55,616 nt of DNA from Paenibacillus albiflavus (GCF_004344915.1 NZ_SKFG01000019.1:1-55616); one strand, 5' to 3'. Counted from the first letter of the stretch, positions 35,067 through 44,365 are shown. Numbers and translations are program-made. The notes: a model not told the origin generated them from the letters alone.

Positions 35067-36407
35067 TCACATAATACCCATTACTGTGAAAATAATCGTT
35101 ACAACCGACACGGCCGAGTATATCGATACGATTCCCCAGCCAACTATCCGTTTCCACCCAGGATTAGCGTATTCCCCCATAAGCTTTCGATTGCCCGTAA
35201 GCAGAACTAAAAAGATCAGATCTGGAACAAACAACATTATCGCAAAAATTTGAGTAAAGACAGCTAACATACTTAACGGCAAGTCAGGGATTAAAATAGC
35301 CACGGCTCCCACTAACAGACAGCCAAAATAGAAAGCATAGAACTTTGGCGCTTCTGATATTTTATGGTTTTGACTCCTCTTCCAGCCAAAGGCTCCGGCA
35401 ACGGTATAGGACGAAGAAAAGGAAATGGTGATTGCCGCAAGCCAACCGGCATTAAATAATCCCAAAGCAAACAAGATACTACCTAAGCGGCCTGTAATCG
35501 GCTCGAAAGCGGTAATTAATTCTGATGGATTGGAATCATCGAGATTTGCCACCTGTCCAAAGAGTGCAGCACCTGCAATCATGACGGCCGCCGCAAAGAG
35601 CGGCTGTAACAGAGAACCCAATCCAATGTCGATCCGTCCTAACCGCAAATCTTTGCGGGTTAACCCTTTATCCAGGGTCGTGTTATTGTTGTAATACAAC
35701 ATAAATGGAGCGATGGCATTTCCGATTGTTGCCAAGATAAATATCAAGACCCCATTTTCTTGTAGATCCCATGATACATCTGGCCAACTTGTAAATACTT
35801 TTCCGATTTCAGTCGGATCGGGATGGGACATAAAGGCGACAATGATGAATACAACATTGATTGCCCCGACCAATATCCCTAATCGTTCTTTTGACCAGTA
35901 TCCCATAAAAAGTAATACAACACAGACAAAGGCGAAACTAATGAGATCAGCTAGCCATAGCGACAGACCCATCAGTGTAAGTCCAGCGGTCATTCCTACA
36001 AACTCGGTGATTATGTACATCAGGTTTGCGAGTGTTAATGCCGCCACACTGGTCCAATGCCAGAACTTTCCGAAATGGTTAAGAAGCAATTGTCTATATT
36101 CGGTTTTGGTTACCGCCCCTAGACGCATCGACATCTCCTGCATGTTATAGTCAATTGGCGCGAGCAGGAATAGCAAAGGGAGGAAGAAGCTTATGCCAAA
36201 CATGGCTCCTGTCATCGTATAACTGATCATTCCTCCGGCATCATTGTTGGACAGCGAAGAAATGATACCTGGCCCTAAAAGTGCCCAAAACAGCCATAGC
36301 TTTCTTTTATATCCTGTCTTGCCTTTTGTCACATTCTCTTTAAAGGAAATACTTTCGTCCGATAGATTTCCTTCTTGAGAGGCTAAAGCTGAATGTACTT
36401 CGCTCAT
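35067..36407 (-). CDS. Nramp-family divalent metal transporter, divergent subtype
   Basis: The 446-residue protein has about 11 membrane helices in the Nramp order (LWALLGPGIISSLSNNDAGG; FILATIGNAIAPFMLYYNNN). Canonical Nramp proteins bind manganese or iron through DPGN in helix 1 and a Met in helix 6. Here helix 1 reads NNDAGG and helix 6 reads GNAIAPFML, so the metal-selecting Met and the PGN turn are not conserved. This resembles Nramp-related magnesium or unknown-substrate transporters more than MntH. ATG 36407 is preferred on loose spacing to GGGAAG; 36425 is the alternative. It closes the P-ATPase operon, 35 bases after the 78-aa gene. Confidence 0.8.
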   Translation of the reverse strand: MSEVHSALASQEGNLSDESISFKENVTKGKTGYKRKLWLFWALLGPGIISSLSNNDAGGMISYTMTGAMFGISFFLPLLFLLAPIDYNMQEMSMRLGAVTKTEYRQLLLNHFGKFWHWTSVAALTLANLMYIITEFVGMTAGLTLMGLSLWLADLISFAFVCVVLLFMGYWSKERLGILVGAINVVFIIVAFMSHPDPTEIGKVFTSWPDVSWDLQENGVLIFILATIGNAIAPFMLYYNNNTTLDKGLTRKDLRLGRIDIGLGSLLQPLFAAAVMIAGAALFGQVANLDDSNPSELITAFEPITGRLGSILFALGLFNAGWLAAITISFSSSYTVAGAFGWKRSQNHKISEAPKFYAFYFGCLLVGAVAILIPDLPLSMLAVFTQIFAIMLFVPDLIFLVLLTGNRKLMGEYANPGWKRIVGWGIVSIYSAVSVVTIIFTVMGIM

Positions 36408-36441
36408 TCCACTTTCACTTCCCATCTGATTTATTGATTAA

Positions 36442-36678
36442 TTATAGAAATTTCGGAAGGGAAATCCATTTAAATAAGTTCATCCGGTTCTTCTTTCCAC
36501 TATCACGAACAGCAGCAAAAAAACTGTTGATAAAGCTCCCCCACTTCTGTCCTATTTCCTTTTGCAGCTCTTGATTTTGTGCCACCACAGCCACACTCTG
36601 ATTTAGAGCCTCATTTAAGTGATTTAAGGCTTGTTGCAAATGAAAGTCGATATTTTGATCTATTTCTACCGAAGTCAT
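36442..36678 (-). CDS. 78-aa helical protein of P-ATPase operon
   Basis: The protein starts with a coiled-coil-like helix (DFHLQQALNHLNEALNQSVAVV...), ending with a basic tail (SGKKNRMNLFKW). No membrane segment and no known motif. AGAGGGG lies eight bases before ATG and it follows the DUF5132 gene after three bases, so it is cotranscribed with it. I do not recognise a family; its constant place next to a P-type ATPase suggests an accessory role. Confidence 0.65.
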   Translation of the reverse strand: MTSVEIDQNIDFHLQQALNHLNEALNQSVAVVAQNQELQKEIGQKWGSFINSFFAAVRDSGKKNRMNLFKWISLPKFL

Positions 36679-36681
36679 TGT

Positions 36682-36918
36682 TTATTCCCCTCTTTCATCC
36701 GTGATAATAAGCTCTTGATCAAATTGCTGCTGCATTCTTTCAAATTGAGCCTCAACAATAATGTCTTCTATTTCCTCCTTGATCAGTTGAACAGAGGATT
36801 TCGCTTTTTTCACACCCGCCACAGCAAGTGGATAGATGCTTTCTTTAATTACCGGAATTAAGACGGGGATGGCCACGGCCAAGGCAGCCCCGATTACCCA
36901 TTTTTCGATTCGTATCAT
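36682..36918 (-). CDS. Small membrane protein, DUF5132 type
   Basis: The 78-residue protein has a single N-terminal membrane helix (VIGAALAVAIPVLIPVI) and a long charged amphipathic helix with alternating Lys/Glu (KKAKSSVQLIKEEIEDIIVEAQFERMQQQ), matching the DUF5132 family in length and layout. In mycobacteria, small proteins of similar layout (PacL) pair with metal P-type ATPases and form membrane platforms; this gene also follows an ATPase gene. The analogy is by layout, not sequence. Ribosome site GAGGAGG. Confidence 0.7.
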   Translation of the reverse strand: MIRIEKWVIGAALAVAIPVLIPVIKESIYPLAVAGVKKAKSSVQLIKEEIEDIIVEAQFERMQQQFDQELIITDERGE

Positions 36919-36970
36919 TCTCTTTACCTCCTCGGTTATTGCACAGCAATGCTGGCATCGAAAGCATAAG

Positions 36971-39900
36971 CTACGCGACTTTTAAACCTGGCTGTTGAAC
37001 AATTGCAGAAGAAGCAATCTTGTTACCAGATAAAAATTTCAAAATAGGTTTTGATAGCTTCGAGACAGAACCTGCTACGAGGAGGACTGGAACCCATTGT
37101 TTTAATGTCAGCGGAACGGTATGGAATACGCGAGCTATCGGAGGGACGTACAAGCAGCCAAGCAGAGCTAACCATGAGAACCCTAACGCGGTGACGAAGA
37201 AGCGATCTTTGGACCAATCGCGAACCGTTTCATCGTTGCCCTCTTGTCTCCAGGAAAATGTTTGAATTAATTGTCCAGCGACCAAAGTCGCAAAAGCTGC
37301 TGTCTGAGCTACGGCAACGGGAACCCCGGCTGCAAGACTGCATGCAAACACACCGAGCGATCCAATGCCAAGCAGTACGCCTCGCGTTACTACTTTTTGA
37401 TACAATGGTTTATCAATAATATCTTGCCGTTTGGTCTGTTTCGTCTTATTTCCAGGGTTAACCGCCAAAATCATGGCAGGTAAAGCATCCGTCAGCAGAT
37501 TCATCAATAAAATTTGTATCGGAACGAGTGGTATAGGCAGCCCGGCGATGACTGAGGCAGTGGTGACGAGAATCTCCGCTAAATTGCCTGTTAATAAACA
37601 ACCTATCGCTTTTCGAATGTTGCTGATAATCGTTCTTCCTTCCTTCACCCCGTCGACAATCGTTCCGAAATGATCCTCCTTCAAAATCATATCCGCTGCT
37701 TCTTTTGTGACTTCTGTACCCATTTGTCCCATCGCAATACCGACATTCGCTTTCTTAATGGCAGGCGTATCGTTCACACCGTCTCCGGTCATAGCAACGA
37801 TCTGTCCGCAATTCTGGAAGGCCGTTACAATTTGTAGTTTATGCTCAGGAGTCACCCTAGCGAAAATCGATACGCCCATGACTCTATCCGCCAATTCTTT
37901 ATCAGATAAAAGCTCTATTTCAGCCCCTGTTAAGACTTGACTATCCCCGTCCCAAATGCTTAATTGCTTGGCAATCGCAATGGCCGTAACGGGATGATCC
38001 CCCGTAATCATTACCGGTTTCACACCCAATGCGTGAGCTTCACGAATGCTTTGTTCTACATTAGGTTTTGGCGGATCGATCATCCCTGCCATCCCAACAT
38101 AGATGAGGTCGTTCCCCATCCATTCTTCCATGTTCTTATTCCAGTGGATTCGGCGATACGCAAACCCTAATACACGTAGAGCATCGCTGGCCAATTTCTC
38201 GTTTTGCTGTAAAATAATTTGTTTTTGTTCATCCGTTAGTGGATAAATCTCCCCATTTTCCTGGTACCACTCGCAATCGCGAAGAATAGCTTCTATTGAA
38301 CCTTTGGCATAGAGATAATAGTCTTGATCCCACTCAGAACTTTGGCAAACCACAACCATCTTACCCGACATAGAATCAAATGGGATTTCATGATGGCGTT
38401 TCCACGTTGTTATATCCTCTCCAGGCGATGACGTTTTAGCTGCCAGACATAATAAGGCTCCCTCCGTCGGATCTCCTTGGACCTCCCATCGACCATCTTG
38501 TTCTGCTAACTTACTATTGTTGCATAGAACTCCTATTCGAATTAGCTGTTCCAAATCCGGATGATGGTTCTGCTGAATAGCCACAGGATCATTCGTTTCA
38601 TCCGCTTTCAATTCATTTATTATGGTCGTAACAGCCACTTCATCCGTTATTCGTTCTACAACCGATCCGTCTGGGTTATATCCGTCTCCAGTTACACTCC
38701 ATAGACGATTTACTGTAGCAATGACTTTTACTGTCATTTCATTTTTGGTAAGCGTGCCGGTTTTATCTGAGCAAATGACAGTTGTTCTTCCTAACGTCTC
38801 TAAGGCGGATAATTTGCGTATCACTGCATTTTTTTTGGTCATCCGAAAAATACCGGCGCTTAAAGCGATTGTAATCATAACGGGAAGACCTTCAGGAACG
38901 GCAGAAGCTGCAAGCGCTACTGATGTCATAACCATTTGGGATACAGGGATGCCTCGAAGTAAACCGGTTACAAGCATAAGTCCACCTGCAATCGCTGCTC
39001 CTTTTAGGAACTTTTTCGTAATTGAAGTTACTTTCATTTGTAATGGAGTTGCCTCCATTTCATCACTCTGCTTCATAAGGGACATAACGTGCCCCATTTC
39101 CGTTCTCATCCCCGTTGTCACTACGACACTGACAGCTTTTCCACGGGTTACTGATGTACCCATATAGAGCATGTTATTACGCTCCGGCAGCGGACAATCC
39201 GCTTCAACTGGCTGATGCCCTTTTTCAATCGGAAGAGACTCCCCAGTTAACGTCGCCTCGTTGACCTGTAAGTTCCAGGAACGAATGATGCGAAGATCCG
39301 CAGGCACCCTGTCTCCCGCTTCCAGATAAACAATATCACTTGGGACCAATTCTGCGCTCGATATATGCAATTCTTGCCCTTCTCTAATCACCTTGCACAT
39401 AGACGGCTGAAACTGATTAAGAGCGTCAACCACTTTTTCTGCCTTACGTTCTTGGACGGTTCCAATTGCGGCATTCGCAAGGACGATGGCTCCCATGGCT
39501 AATCCATCGAACAGTCCTCCAGAAACAATAGCTAGTGTCGCTGCGCCGAGAAGGACAAGCGTTGTAAACTCTTTAAATTGCCGAAAATATGATACGATCC
39601 AGGGAATTTGCTGTTTGGACTGCAGCTGGTTCATCCCATATACATTCCTTATCAAAGTAACTTGATTGGCATCTAGTCCCTGATGTTCATCTACTTGGAA
39701 TTGCTCCATAATTTCCTGTGAGGTTCTGCTATGCCATAGAACGGGTTCTGAAGTGGCAGCAACTTCTTGAACTGCCGTATAGATGGGTCCAGTCGGTTCA
39801 GAGGTGAGCGCGAGTTTATCGCTTGCCTGCGTTGATCTCGTCAAGAACGTCAGAAGAATCGAATTCGCCATTAGAGCGATGACAGGTGCAGCTATACCAA

Positions 39901-41575
39901 AAGGAATCGCCAATACAGCGCCGATTACATTCCATAATTTACTCACACGGAAATGTTGATGGACAACCTCTTTCATTTGAACGGCATAGTCCAGTGACCG
40001 TTGTATATCCCTGAACTGCACCATGGACACGATTGGAATATCTGAATTTCGCAAGTAACCGTTTGCAATAGTGCTGCGATTTCCGGTTACTAGCAGAATC
40101 TCCTCCCCTTGTGACCGCAGCGCAGCGATTCGTTCAATCACTTGCCCTTCTTGGATATGTGACCAACTGTCATCAACTCCATAACCGGCAAGTTTCTCGC
40201 TATTGATCAATAAACTATTATGTAGAACACCTATTCGCCATTTGTTCCGAGCGCATACCATCGCCATATTTTCGAATGCAGTATTGAACCGGGCCGGCTC
40301 ACCAATGATCAATCCCAGACATTTTGTGTCATTATTGTTCGTCCTTCTGAACACAAACTGTACATTGAACCCCGCCCTTTGCATTCTTTTGGCTTCAAGT
40401 TGGTACTCATCAGCATTCAAATGATGTTGCCCAATGAATGTTCTGCTGCCGATGAAAATTTCAGCACCTTGAAGCCTTCCTTTCATGCCATGGTCTTCCT
40501 CCTCCACATGAAAAGCAGTGCGTAGGGTTCGACCGGTTTGTTCCGCCTTGCTGACCACTTCTTTCTTCCAAGGGTGACGGCTTTTTTTCATGAGCGAAGC
40601 AGCGGCACACCATAGTTCAATATCTTCAACTGAATAGGAGACGCAGCGAAGGTCTTGTGTTTCTTCATCAAAAATTTGAGAGGTATCTTCAAACAAGATG
40701 GTTGTGGTACGAGATAACTGTGATAATGATCCACGATCAGGAATCATATAACCTCTTTCTTTTGATTTAAGTTCCGCCAGGTTCCAGGCATATTCTGCAG
40801 ATGCGGTTGCTGCTCTGGGATTGGCCGCGAGTAGAACTGCCATTCCACGAAGCGGATCTCTAGTTAGAGTCCAGGTTGCCCCTCCAAGAATCATTCCCCA
40901 CTTCGAAGCCCTTTCGCTATAGGTGTGCATTTCCTTGGATAAAGGGGATCTTTGCGATTTCTGATTTCCTTCATTCCCGTTTATCTGGCCTCGTTTCCAT
41001 TCGAGATACTGCAGTAGACTTAGCCCGGCCAAAATGACAAGGTTCTCTCGAATTAGAGCAAGCGCTAATGTGGCTGTTCCTAGAATTAAATCCGCATTCC
41101 ACTTTTTATCCTTTAACAATTGTTGAAAACCTCGTTTAAGGAATGGATATCCCGCAATGATTGAAACTGCCCCGGCTAACATAAAGGAAGAGGTGCTTCT
41201 TGACAAAGCCGATCTCCCCAGCAGGAGCTGTTTACCCCCAAGAAAACCGAGCCCAGCGACAGATAGTACTAAAGGTAATGGGATTCGCGGAGGAATCGTT
41301 GTCTTACTGTCAACCTGATACTCCGAGAACCATTGTTTCTCAATCGAACAAATGGTTTGACTAATGTCATCCATGGAAATCCGTTGTTCATCAAAAGTAA
41401 GAAGAACTCTACCCGTATCCGAACAAGGCTTAACACTATAGATTCCTTCTCGTTGCCCCAGCTCTTGCATGATTAAGCTTGCTATTTTACTGTTATACTT
41501 TAGCCCGAATACTTCCATACGGACTCTTCCCGGGAGGGTACGAATGAACCTATCATGAAACGGTTTGTAAGACAT
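36971..41575 (-). CDS. Giant double P-type ATPase (inactive front half fused to a P2-type cation pump)
   Basis: The 1534-residue protein has three parts. Residues 1-90 are an HMA-like domain (RTLPGRVRMEVF) without a CxxC metal site. Residues about 100-600 look like a heavy-metal ATPase whose phosphorylation motif is ruined: FEDTSQIF around 296-302 instead of DKTGTLT. Residues about 630-1480 are a full P2-type pump: TGES, PEGL in helix 4, catalytic Asp937 (CSDKTGTLT), MTGDGVNDTPA, and in helices 5 and 6 GNLAEI and NLLTD, matching calcium-site residues of SERCA. Mycobacterial CtpI has a similar size and double form; its ion is unsettled. Good AAGGAGAG ribosome site. It lies in an operon with small membrane proteins. 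Confidence 0.88.
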   Translation of the reverse strand: MSYKPFHDRFIRTLPGRVRMEVFGLKYNSKIASLIMQELGQREGIYSVKPCSDTGRVLLTFDEQRISMDDISQTICSIEKQWFSEYQVDSKTTIPPRIPLPLVLSVAGLGFLGGKQLLLGRSALSRSTSSFMLAGAVSIIAGYPFLKRGFQQLLKDKKWNADLILGTATLALALIRENLVILAGLSLLQYLEWKRGQINGNEGNQKSQRSPLSKEMHTYSERASKWGMILGGATWTLTRDPLRGMAVLLAANPRAATASAEYAWNLAELKSKERGYMIPDRGSLSQLSRTTTILFEDTSQIFDEETQDLRCVSYSVEDIELWCAAASLMKKSRHPWKKEVVSKAEQTGRTLRTAFHVEEEDHGMKGRLQGAEIFIGSRTFIGQHHLNADEYQLEAKRMQRAGFNVQFVFRRTNNNDTKCLGLIIGEPARFNTAFENMAMVCARNKWRIGVLHNSLLINSEKLAGYGVDDSWSHIQEGQVIERIAALRSQGEEILLVTGNRSTIANGYLRNSDIPIVSMVQFRDIQRSLDYAVQMKEVVHQHFRVSKLWNVIGAVLAIPFGIAAPVIALMANSILLTFLTRSTQASDKLALTSEPTGPIYTAVQEVAATSEPVLWHSRTSQEIMEQFQVDEHQGLDANQVTLIRNVYGMNQLQSKQQIPWIVSYFRQFKEFTTLVLLGAATLAIVSGGLFDGLAMGAIVLANAAIGTVQERKAEKVVDALNQFQPSMCKVIREGQELHISSAELVPSDIVYLEAGDRVPADLRIIRSWNLQVNEATLTGESLPIEKGHQPVEADCPLPERNNMLYMGTSVTRGKAVSVVVTTGMRTEMGHVMSLMKQSDEMEATPLQMKVTSITKKFLKGAAIAGGLMLVTGLLRGIPVSQMVMTSVALAASAVPEGLPVMITIALSAGIFRMTKKNAVIRKLSALETLGRTTVICSDKTGTLTKNEMTVKVIATVNRLWSVTGDGYNPDGSVVERITDEVAVTTIINELKADETNDPVAIQQNHHPDLEQLIRIGVLCNNSKLAEQDGRWEVQGDPTEGALLCLAAKTSSPGEDITTWKRHHEIPFDSMSGKMVVVCQSSEWDQDYYLYAKGSIEAILRDCEWYQENGEIYPLTDEQKQIILQQNEKLASDALRVLGFAYRRIHWNKNMEEWMGNDLIYVGMAGMIDPPKPNVEQSIREAHALGVKPVMITGDHPVTAIAIAKQLSIWDGDSQVLTGAEIELLSDKELADRVMGVSIFARVTPEHKLQIVTAFQNCGQIVAMTGDGVNDTPAIKKANVGIAMGQMGTEVTKEAADMILKEDHFGTIVDGVKEGRTIISNIRKAIGCLLTGNLAEILVTTASVIAGLPIPLVPIQILLMNLLTDALPAMILAVNPGNKTKQTKRQDIIDKPLYQKVVTRGVLLGIGSLGVFACSLAAGVPVAVAQTAAFATLVAGQLIQTFSWRQEGNDETVRDWSKDRFFVTALGFSWLALLGCLYVPPIARVFHTVPLTLKQWVPVLLVAGSVSKLSKPILKFLSGNKIASSAIVQQPGLKVA

Positions 41576-41598
41576 CGCAACTCTCCTTACTGTTGTGT

Positions 41599-41847
41599 TT
41601 AACTTTCAGGATTGATCTCTGGCTCTTCCGTTAAGCTTTGCTCAGAACGAGCTTCTTTGACCAAAGAAGCCAACTGTTCTTGCACTTCCGAAGTCGAATC
41701 CCGAACTCGATCGAATAATCCTAGAATACTTGCCGTTCCTTTGACAGCCAAACTACGCGCCTTCTTTCTAGCTTCAGGCGATGCAGCAAGAGCTAATATA
41801 GCTGCAGTAAGAATCAGACCAAAGGGGGACTTAAAGAATCGCAACAT
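41599..41847 (-). CDS. Small membrane protein leading the P-ATPase operon
   Basis: Starting at ATG 41847, with AAGGAGA at good distance, gives 82 residues: an N-terminal membrane helix (FGLILTAAILALAAS), a basic turn (PEARKKARSLAVK) and an acidic Glu/Ser-rich tail. The longer open frame to 41910 lacks a ribosome site. The form (one helix, Ala-rich stretch, charged tail) parallels the DUF5132 protein on the far side of the ATPase gene. It starts 24 bases before the P-ATPase and is the first gene of that transcript. Confidence 0.68.
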   Translation of the reverse strand: MLRFFKSPFGLILTAAILALAASPEARKKARSLAVKGTASILGLFDRVRDSTSEVQEQLASLVKEARSEQSLTEEPEINPES

Positions 41848-41933
41848 GAACCATCTCTCCTTATTTTTAAATTGGGTATTTAACCCTTTCCTGCTAAAAC
41901 TAGTTAACAAGAACCTTGTGTTTATAGACTACA

Positions 41934-41992
41934 TTACTCGTAATTAATAGACCATGATCATATTGGATAGATCATCATAGTGATATTAGACT
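41934..41992 (-). promoter_or_regulatory. Cluster of four ATAGACT-like motifs upstream of the P-ATPase operon
   Basis: Plus-strand ATAGACT (41934), ATAGACC (41947), ATAGATC (41967) and TTAGACT (41986) are spaced 13, 20 and 19 bases, close to one or two helical turns. They precede the 82-aa gene, between it and the terminator of the response regulator. Placement suits a transcription factor such as the neighbouring NarL-type regulator. No clear -35/-10 can be fixed. Confidence 0.4.
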
Positions 41993-42062
41993 ATTTTTTC
42001 CTAGTCATTTTATATAAGAAGAAACGGTTTCACCGTCCATAATGGACGGGTGCGTTTCTCAT

Positions 42063-42118
42063 AAAAAAACTCCAAAGCATGAGGTTAACGATCAACATTA
42101 ACCACATGTTTTGGAGTT
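42063..42118 (-). terminator. Strong terminator after the two-component pair
   Basis: Twenty-base arms (about 42069-42088 and 42098-42118) pair almost perfectly around a short loop and are followed on the minus strand by T7. It separates the response-regulator transcript from the P-ATPase operon. A second small dyad, CGTCCATAATGGACG, lies just past it near 42030-42046. Confidence 0.88.
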
Positions 42119-42139
42119 ACGGGGATACAAAACTTCAGT

Positions 42140-42796
42140 TCACAGATTCTCATTCCCTTTGACAATGCCTTCCCTTACTGCATAGGCGGCAGCTTGCACC
42201 CTGTTTGACATATGTAATTTATCCAGAATATTTCTTACATGATTGCGAACCGTATTTTCGCTTATGTACAAACGTCTTGCAATGTCGCGGTTTGACAACC
42301 CCATCCCTAGCTCTCGCAATACTTCAATTTCCCGGCTCGTCAATGATTCGATCAATGAAGCGGCAGATGACTCCAGATTCGTAATTTCAAGCATCATTTT
42401 GATGGCCAAGTTACTTGGAATAACAGCTTCTCCAGCGGCCACCCTTCGAATTGCATTTACTAAATCATCAGGATCAATCGATTTTATGACATATCCCTGA
42501 GCCCCATATTTCACGGCTTCATAAAGTGATCGCTCTTCCTCATTAACCGTCAGGATAAGCACTCGAGTTGCCACAGCCAGGTCCTGAAAGTGACGAATCA
42601 CCTCTATTCCGCTCATGACAGGCATGCAAAGATCCATGATTAAGACATCAGGCTGCAATTGTTTCACAACTCTTATTGCCTCTTCACCGTTGCTGGCCTC
42701 GCCAACGACTTCGATATCTTCAACTGTTTTCAATATCCCTATAACTCCACGTCGAAACAGAAGATGATCATCGACAACCAAAACACTTATAGGCAT
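42140..42796 (-). CDS. NarL/LuxR-type response regulator
   Basis: The 218-residue protein has a receiver domain (about 1-120) with acidic Asp9-Asp10, phosphate acceptor Asp55 (DVLIMDLCMPV), a Thr/Ser switch (LILTVN) and Lys (YVIKSID). A LuxR-type helix-turn-helix follows (about 150-215), with LTSREIEVLRELGMGLSNRDIARRLYISENTVRNHVRNIL. It is 37 bases downstream of the histidine kinase, so one pair. Its targets may include the ATAGACT motifs ahead of the P-ATPase operon. GAGGTGA site. Confidence 0.92.
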   Translation of the reverse strand: MPISVLVVDDHLLFRRGVIGILKTVEDIEVVGEASNGEEAIRVVKQLQPDVLIMDLCMPVMSGIEVIRHFQDLAVATRVLILTVNEEERSLYEAVKYGAQGYVIKSIDPDDLVNAIRRVAAGEAVIPSNLAIKMMLEITNLESSAASLIESLTSREIEVLRELGMGLSNRDIARRLYISENTVRNHVRNILDKLHMSNRVQAAAYAVREGIVKGNENL

Positions 42797-42833
42797 TTCA
42801 TCACCTCAACTATGAATTGATTTCAATAATGGA

Positions 42834-44162
42834 TTACTTTTCACATAAGAGAAATTGGTTTAATATCGAATGGTCAAGGTTGAATACAAATGTCCATTGT
42901 GTTCCTTTATCAACTATGCTGTTCACCTCAGCGTTCCCTTTAATCTCCTGGCAGCGCTCTCGAATTGAACGTAAACCGAAATGACGGTTATTGTCCACGC
43001 CATTCACATCGAATCCACAACCATTATCTGATATCTGTATTTGCAACTGTGTCTTTGTATATATGATCCTGATATCAACCCATGTCGCATTCGCATGTTT
43101 ACGTATGTTGTTCAACGTTTCCTGGATAATTCTCGATACTTGTGTAATAAAATGAACATCCAAATTGTCAGGTAAACCTTCCAATTGAAGGTTGGTCGCT
43201 ATTCCCGTTCGTTTCTCGAACAAATCCAGTGTATCCCGCAGAAAGGTACCCAGATCTGCAACATGATTCATGTTATATAAGGTTTGTCTCAGCTCAGAAA
43301 ATCCCTGTTCAAGAACCGTGTAAATGGCATGCAATGATTTTCTAAGCTCTGCTGTATCGATAACACCCACTCGTTTCGTAATAAATTTTAGCTGCATATT
43401 AGCATAGGCAATATCCTGCGCTACGGTATCATGTAGATCTCGAGCCAATCGTTCTCTTTCCATATATATATATTTTAGTTTTTCAGCATCTTTCAGAGCC
43501 TCTTCTGCACGTTTGCGTTCTTCTTCCATCACTCGTTTCCGCTCTGTGATATCTCTTATGATATTTGCAAAAGCATAAATATTCCCTGCCGCATCACGAA
43601 CTGGTGAGAAGGTCTCACTCACATCAACTTGACTTCCGTCTTTTCGTTTTTTAATGGTCTCATACCCGGTGACTTGCCCTCCCGAACTTACAATCTGACG
43701 TAATTTCTGTTCCTCATCCCTAAGTTCATCATGGACTAAAGGTGATACTCGTCCAACAATTTCCTCCGCGGCCCAGCCAAACATTTGTTCGAATGCTTTA
43801 TTCACCTTTAGTATTGTGCCTTGCAAATCGACCATGATAATAGGGTCCGTTGTATGATTAATAAATGACTCAAGCGTTTCTTTTGTAGCTTTGAGCTCCT
43901 TCTCAGAGTTCCTTAAAGTAATTAAGCTATGATAAATATACGAATGCAGTATTAATGCTGTTACGATTACAAAAAATGAGTCCATCAAAATATTGAATCG
44001 AAAAAACAAATCAACAGAGACAATCCTAAACAAGGCGGCATCCGAGAGAACAATATAAAGGATTCCAATAAGGATATAAATGATCACGATTTTTAAAGAA
44101 AACCATAACTCCTTAGAAAATCTTGTATTTCTGATCCGTCGTATGCTTTTGCTTAACCGCAT
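42834..44162 (-). CDS. NarX-like PAS sensor histidine kinase
   Basis: The 442-residue kinase has two membrane helices (about 22-47 and 57-80) with little outside the membrane, a PAS domain (ESFINHTTDPIIMVDLQGTILKVNKAFEQMFGWAAEEI, then PAC to about 210), a HisKA_3 helix with phospho-His244 (RLARDLHDTVAQD), and an HATPase domain (NIRKHANATWVDIRI, NGCGFD, GLRSIRERC) to the end. Without a large outer domain the signal is probably intracellular, such as a PAS-bound ligand, or in the membrane. GGGGGAG ribosome site. Encoded with the NarL-type regulator. Confidence 0.9.
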   Translation of the reverse strand: MRLSKSIRRIRNTRFSKELWFSLKIVIIYILIGILYIVLSDAALFRIVSVDLFFRFNILMDSFFVIVTALILHSYIYHSLITLRNSEKELKATKETLESFINHTTDPIIMVDLQGTILKVNKAFEQMFGWAAEEIVGRVSPLVHDELRDEEQKLRQIVSSGGQVTGYETIKKRKDGSQVDVSETFSPVRDAAGNIYAFANIIRDITERKRVMEEERKRAEEALKDAEKLKYIYMERERLARDLHDTVAQDIAYANMQLKFITKRVGVIDTAELRKSLHAIYTVLEQGFSELRQTLYNMNHVADLGTFLRDTLDLFEKRTGIATNLQLEGLPDNLDVHFITQVSRIIQETLNNIRKHANATWVDIRIIYTKTQLQIQISDNGCGFDVNGVDNNRHFGLRSIRERCQEIKGNAEVNSIVDKGTQWTFVFNLDHSILNQFLLCEK

Positions 44163-44306
44163 AAATTAGGCTCCCCCTCATTTCCTGTTCATTCACCACC
44201 GCCTGTCAAGATACAGCCTTATATGTATATTCAAAATAAAAGGGGCTAATTCATTAATTTCATTGCTCTAAAAGTCGGAAAGCATCTTAGAAATAAAGTG
44301 CATATC

Positions 44307-44339
44307 TTTACCGGTGGTGATCCAGTAACCACCGGTAAA
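44307..44339. terminator. Perfect 12-bp hairpin, possible terminator
   Basis: TTTACCGGTGGT and ACCACCGGTAAA pair perfectly around a 9-base loop. It follows the stop of the 72-aa gene on the minus strand. No T run, so termination strength is doubtful. Confidence 0.5.
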
Positions 44340-44365
44340 GACTCACCGTTCTGGATGAACCGAAA

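Noticed and set aside
36971-41575. Two separate ATPase genes joined by a sequencing error
   Set aside because: The frame is continuous with no internal ribosome site near residue 600, and double forms of this size (CtpI type) are known.
41848-42060. Magnesium or manganese riboswitch (M-box, yybP-ykoY) before the P-ATPase operon
   Set aside because: No recognisable conserved core of either class was seen in the leader.
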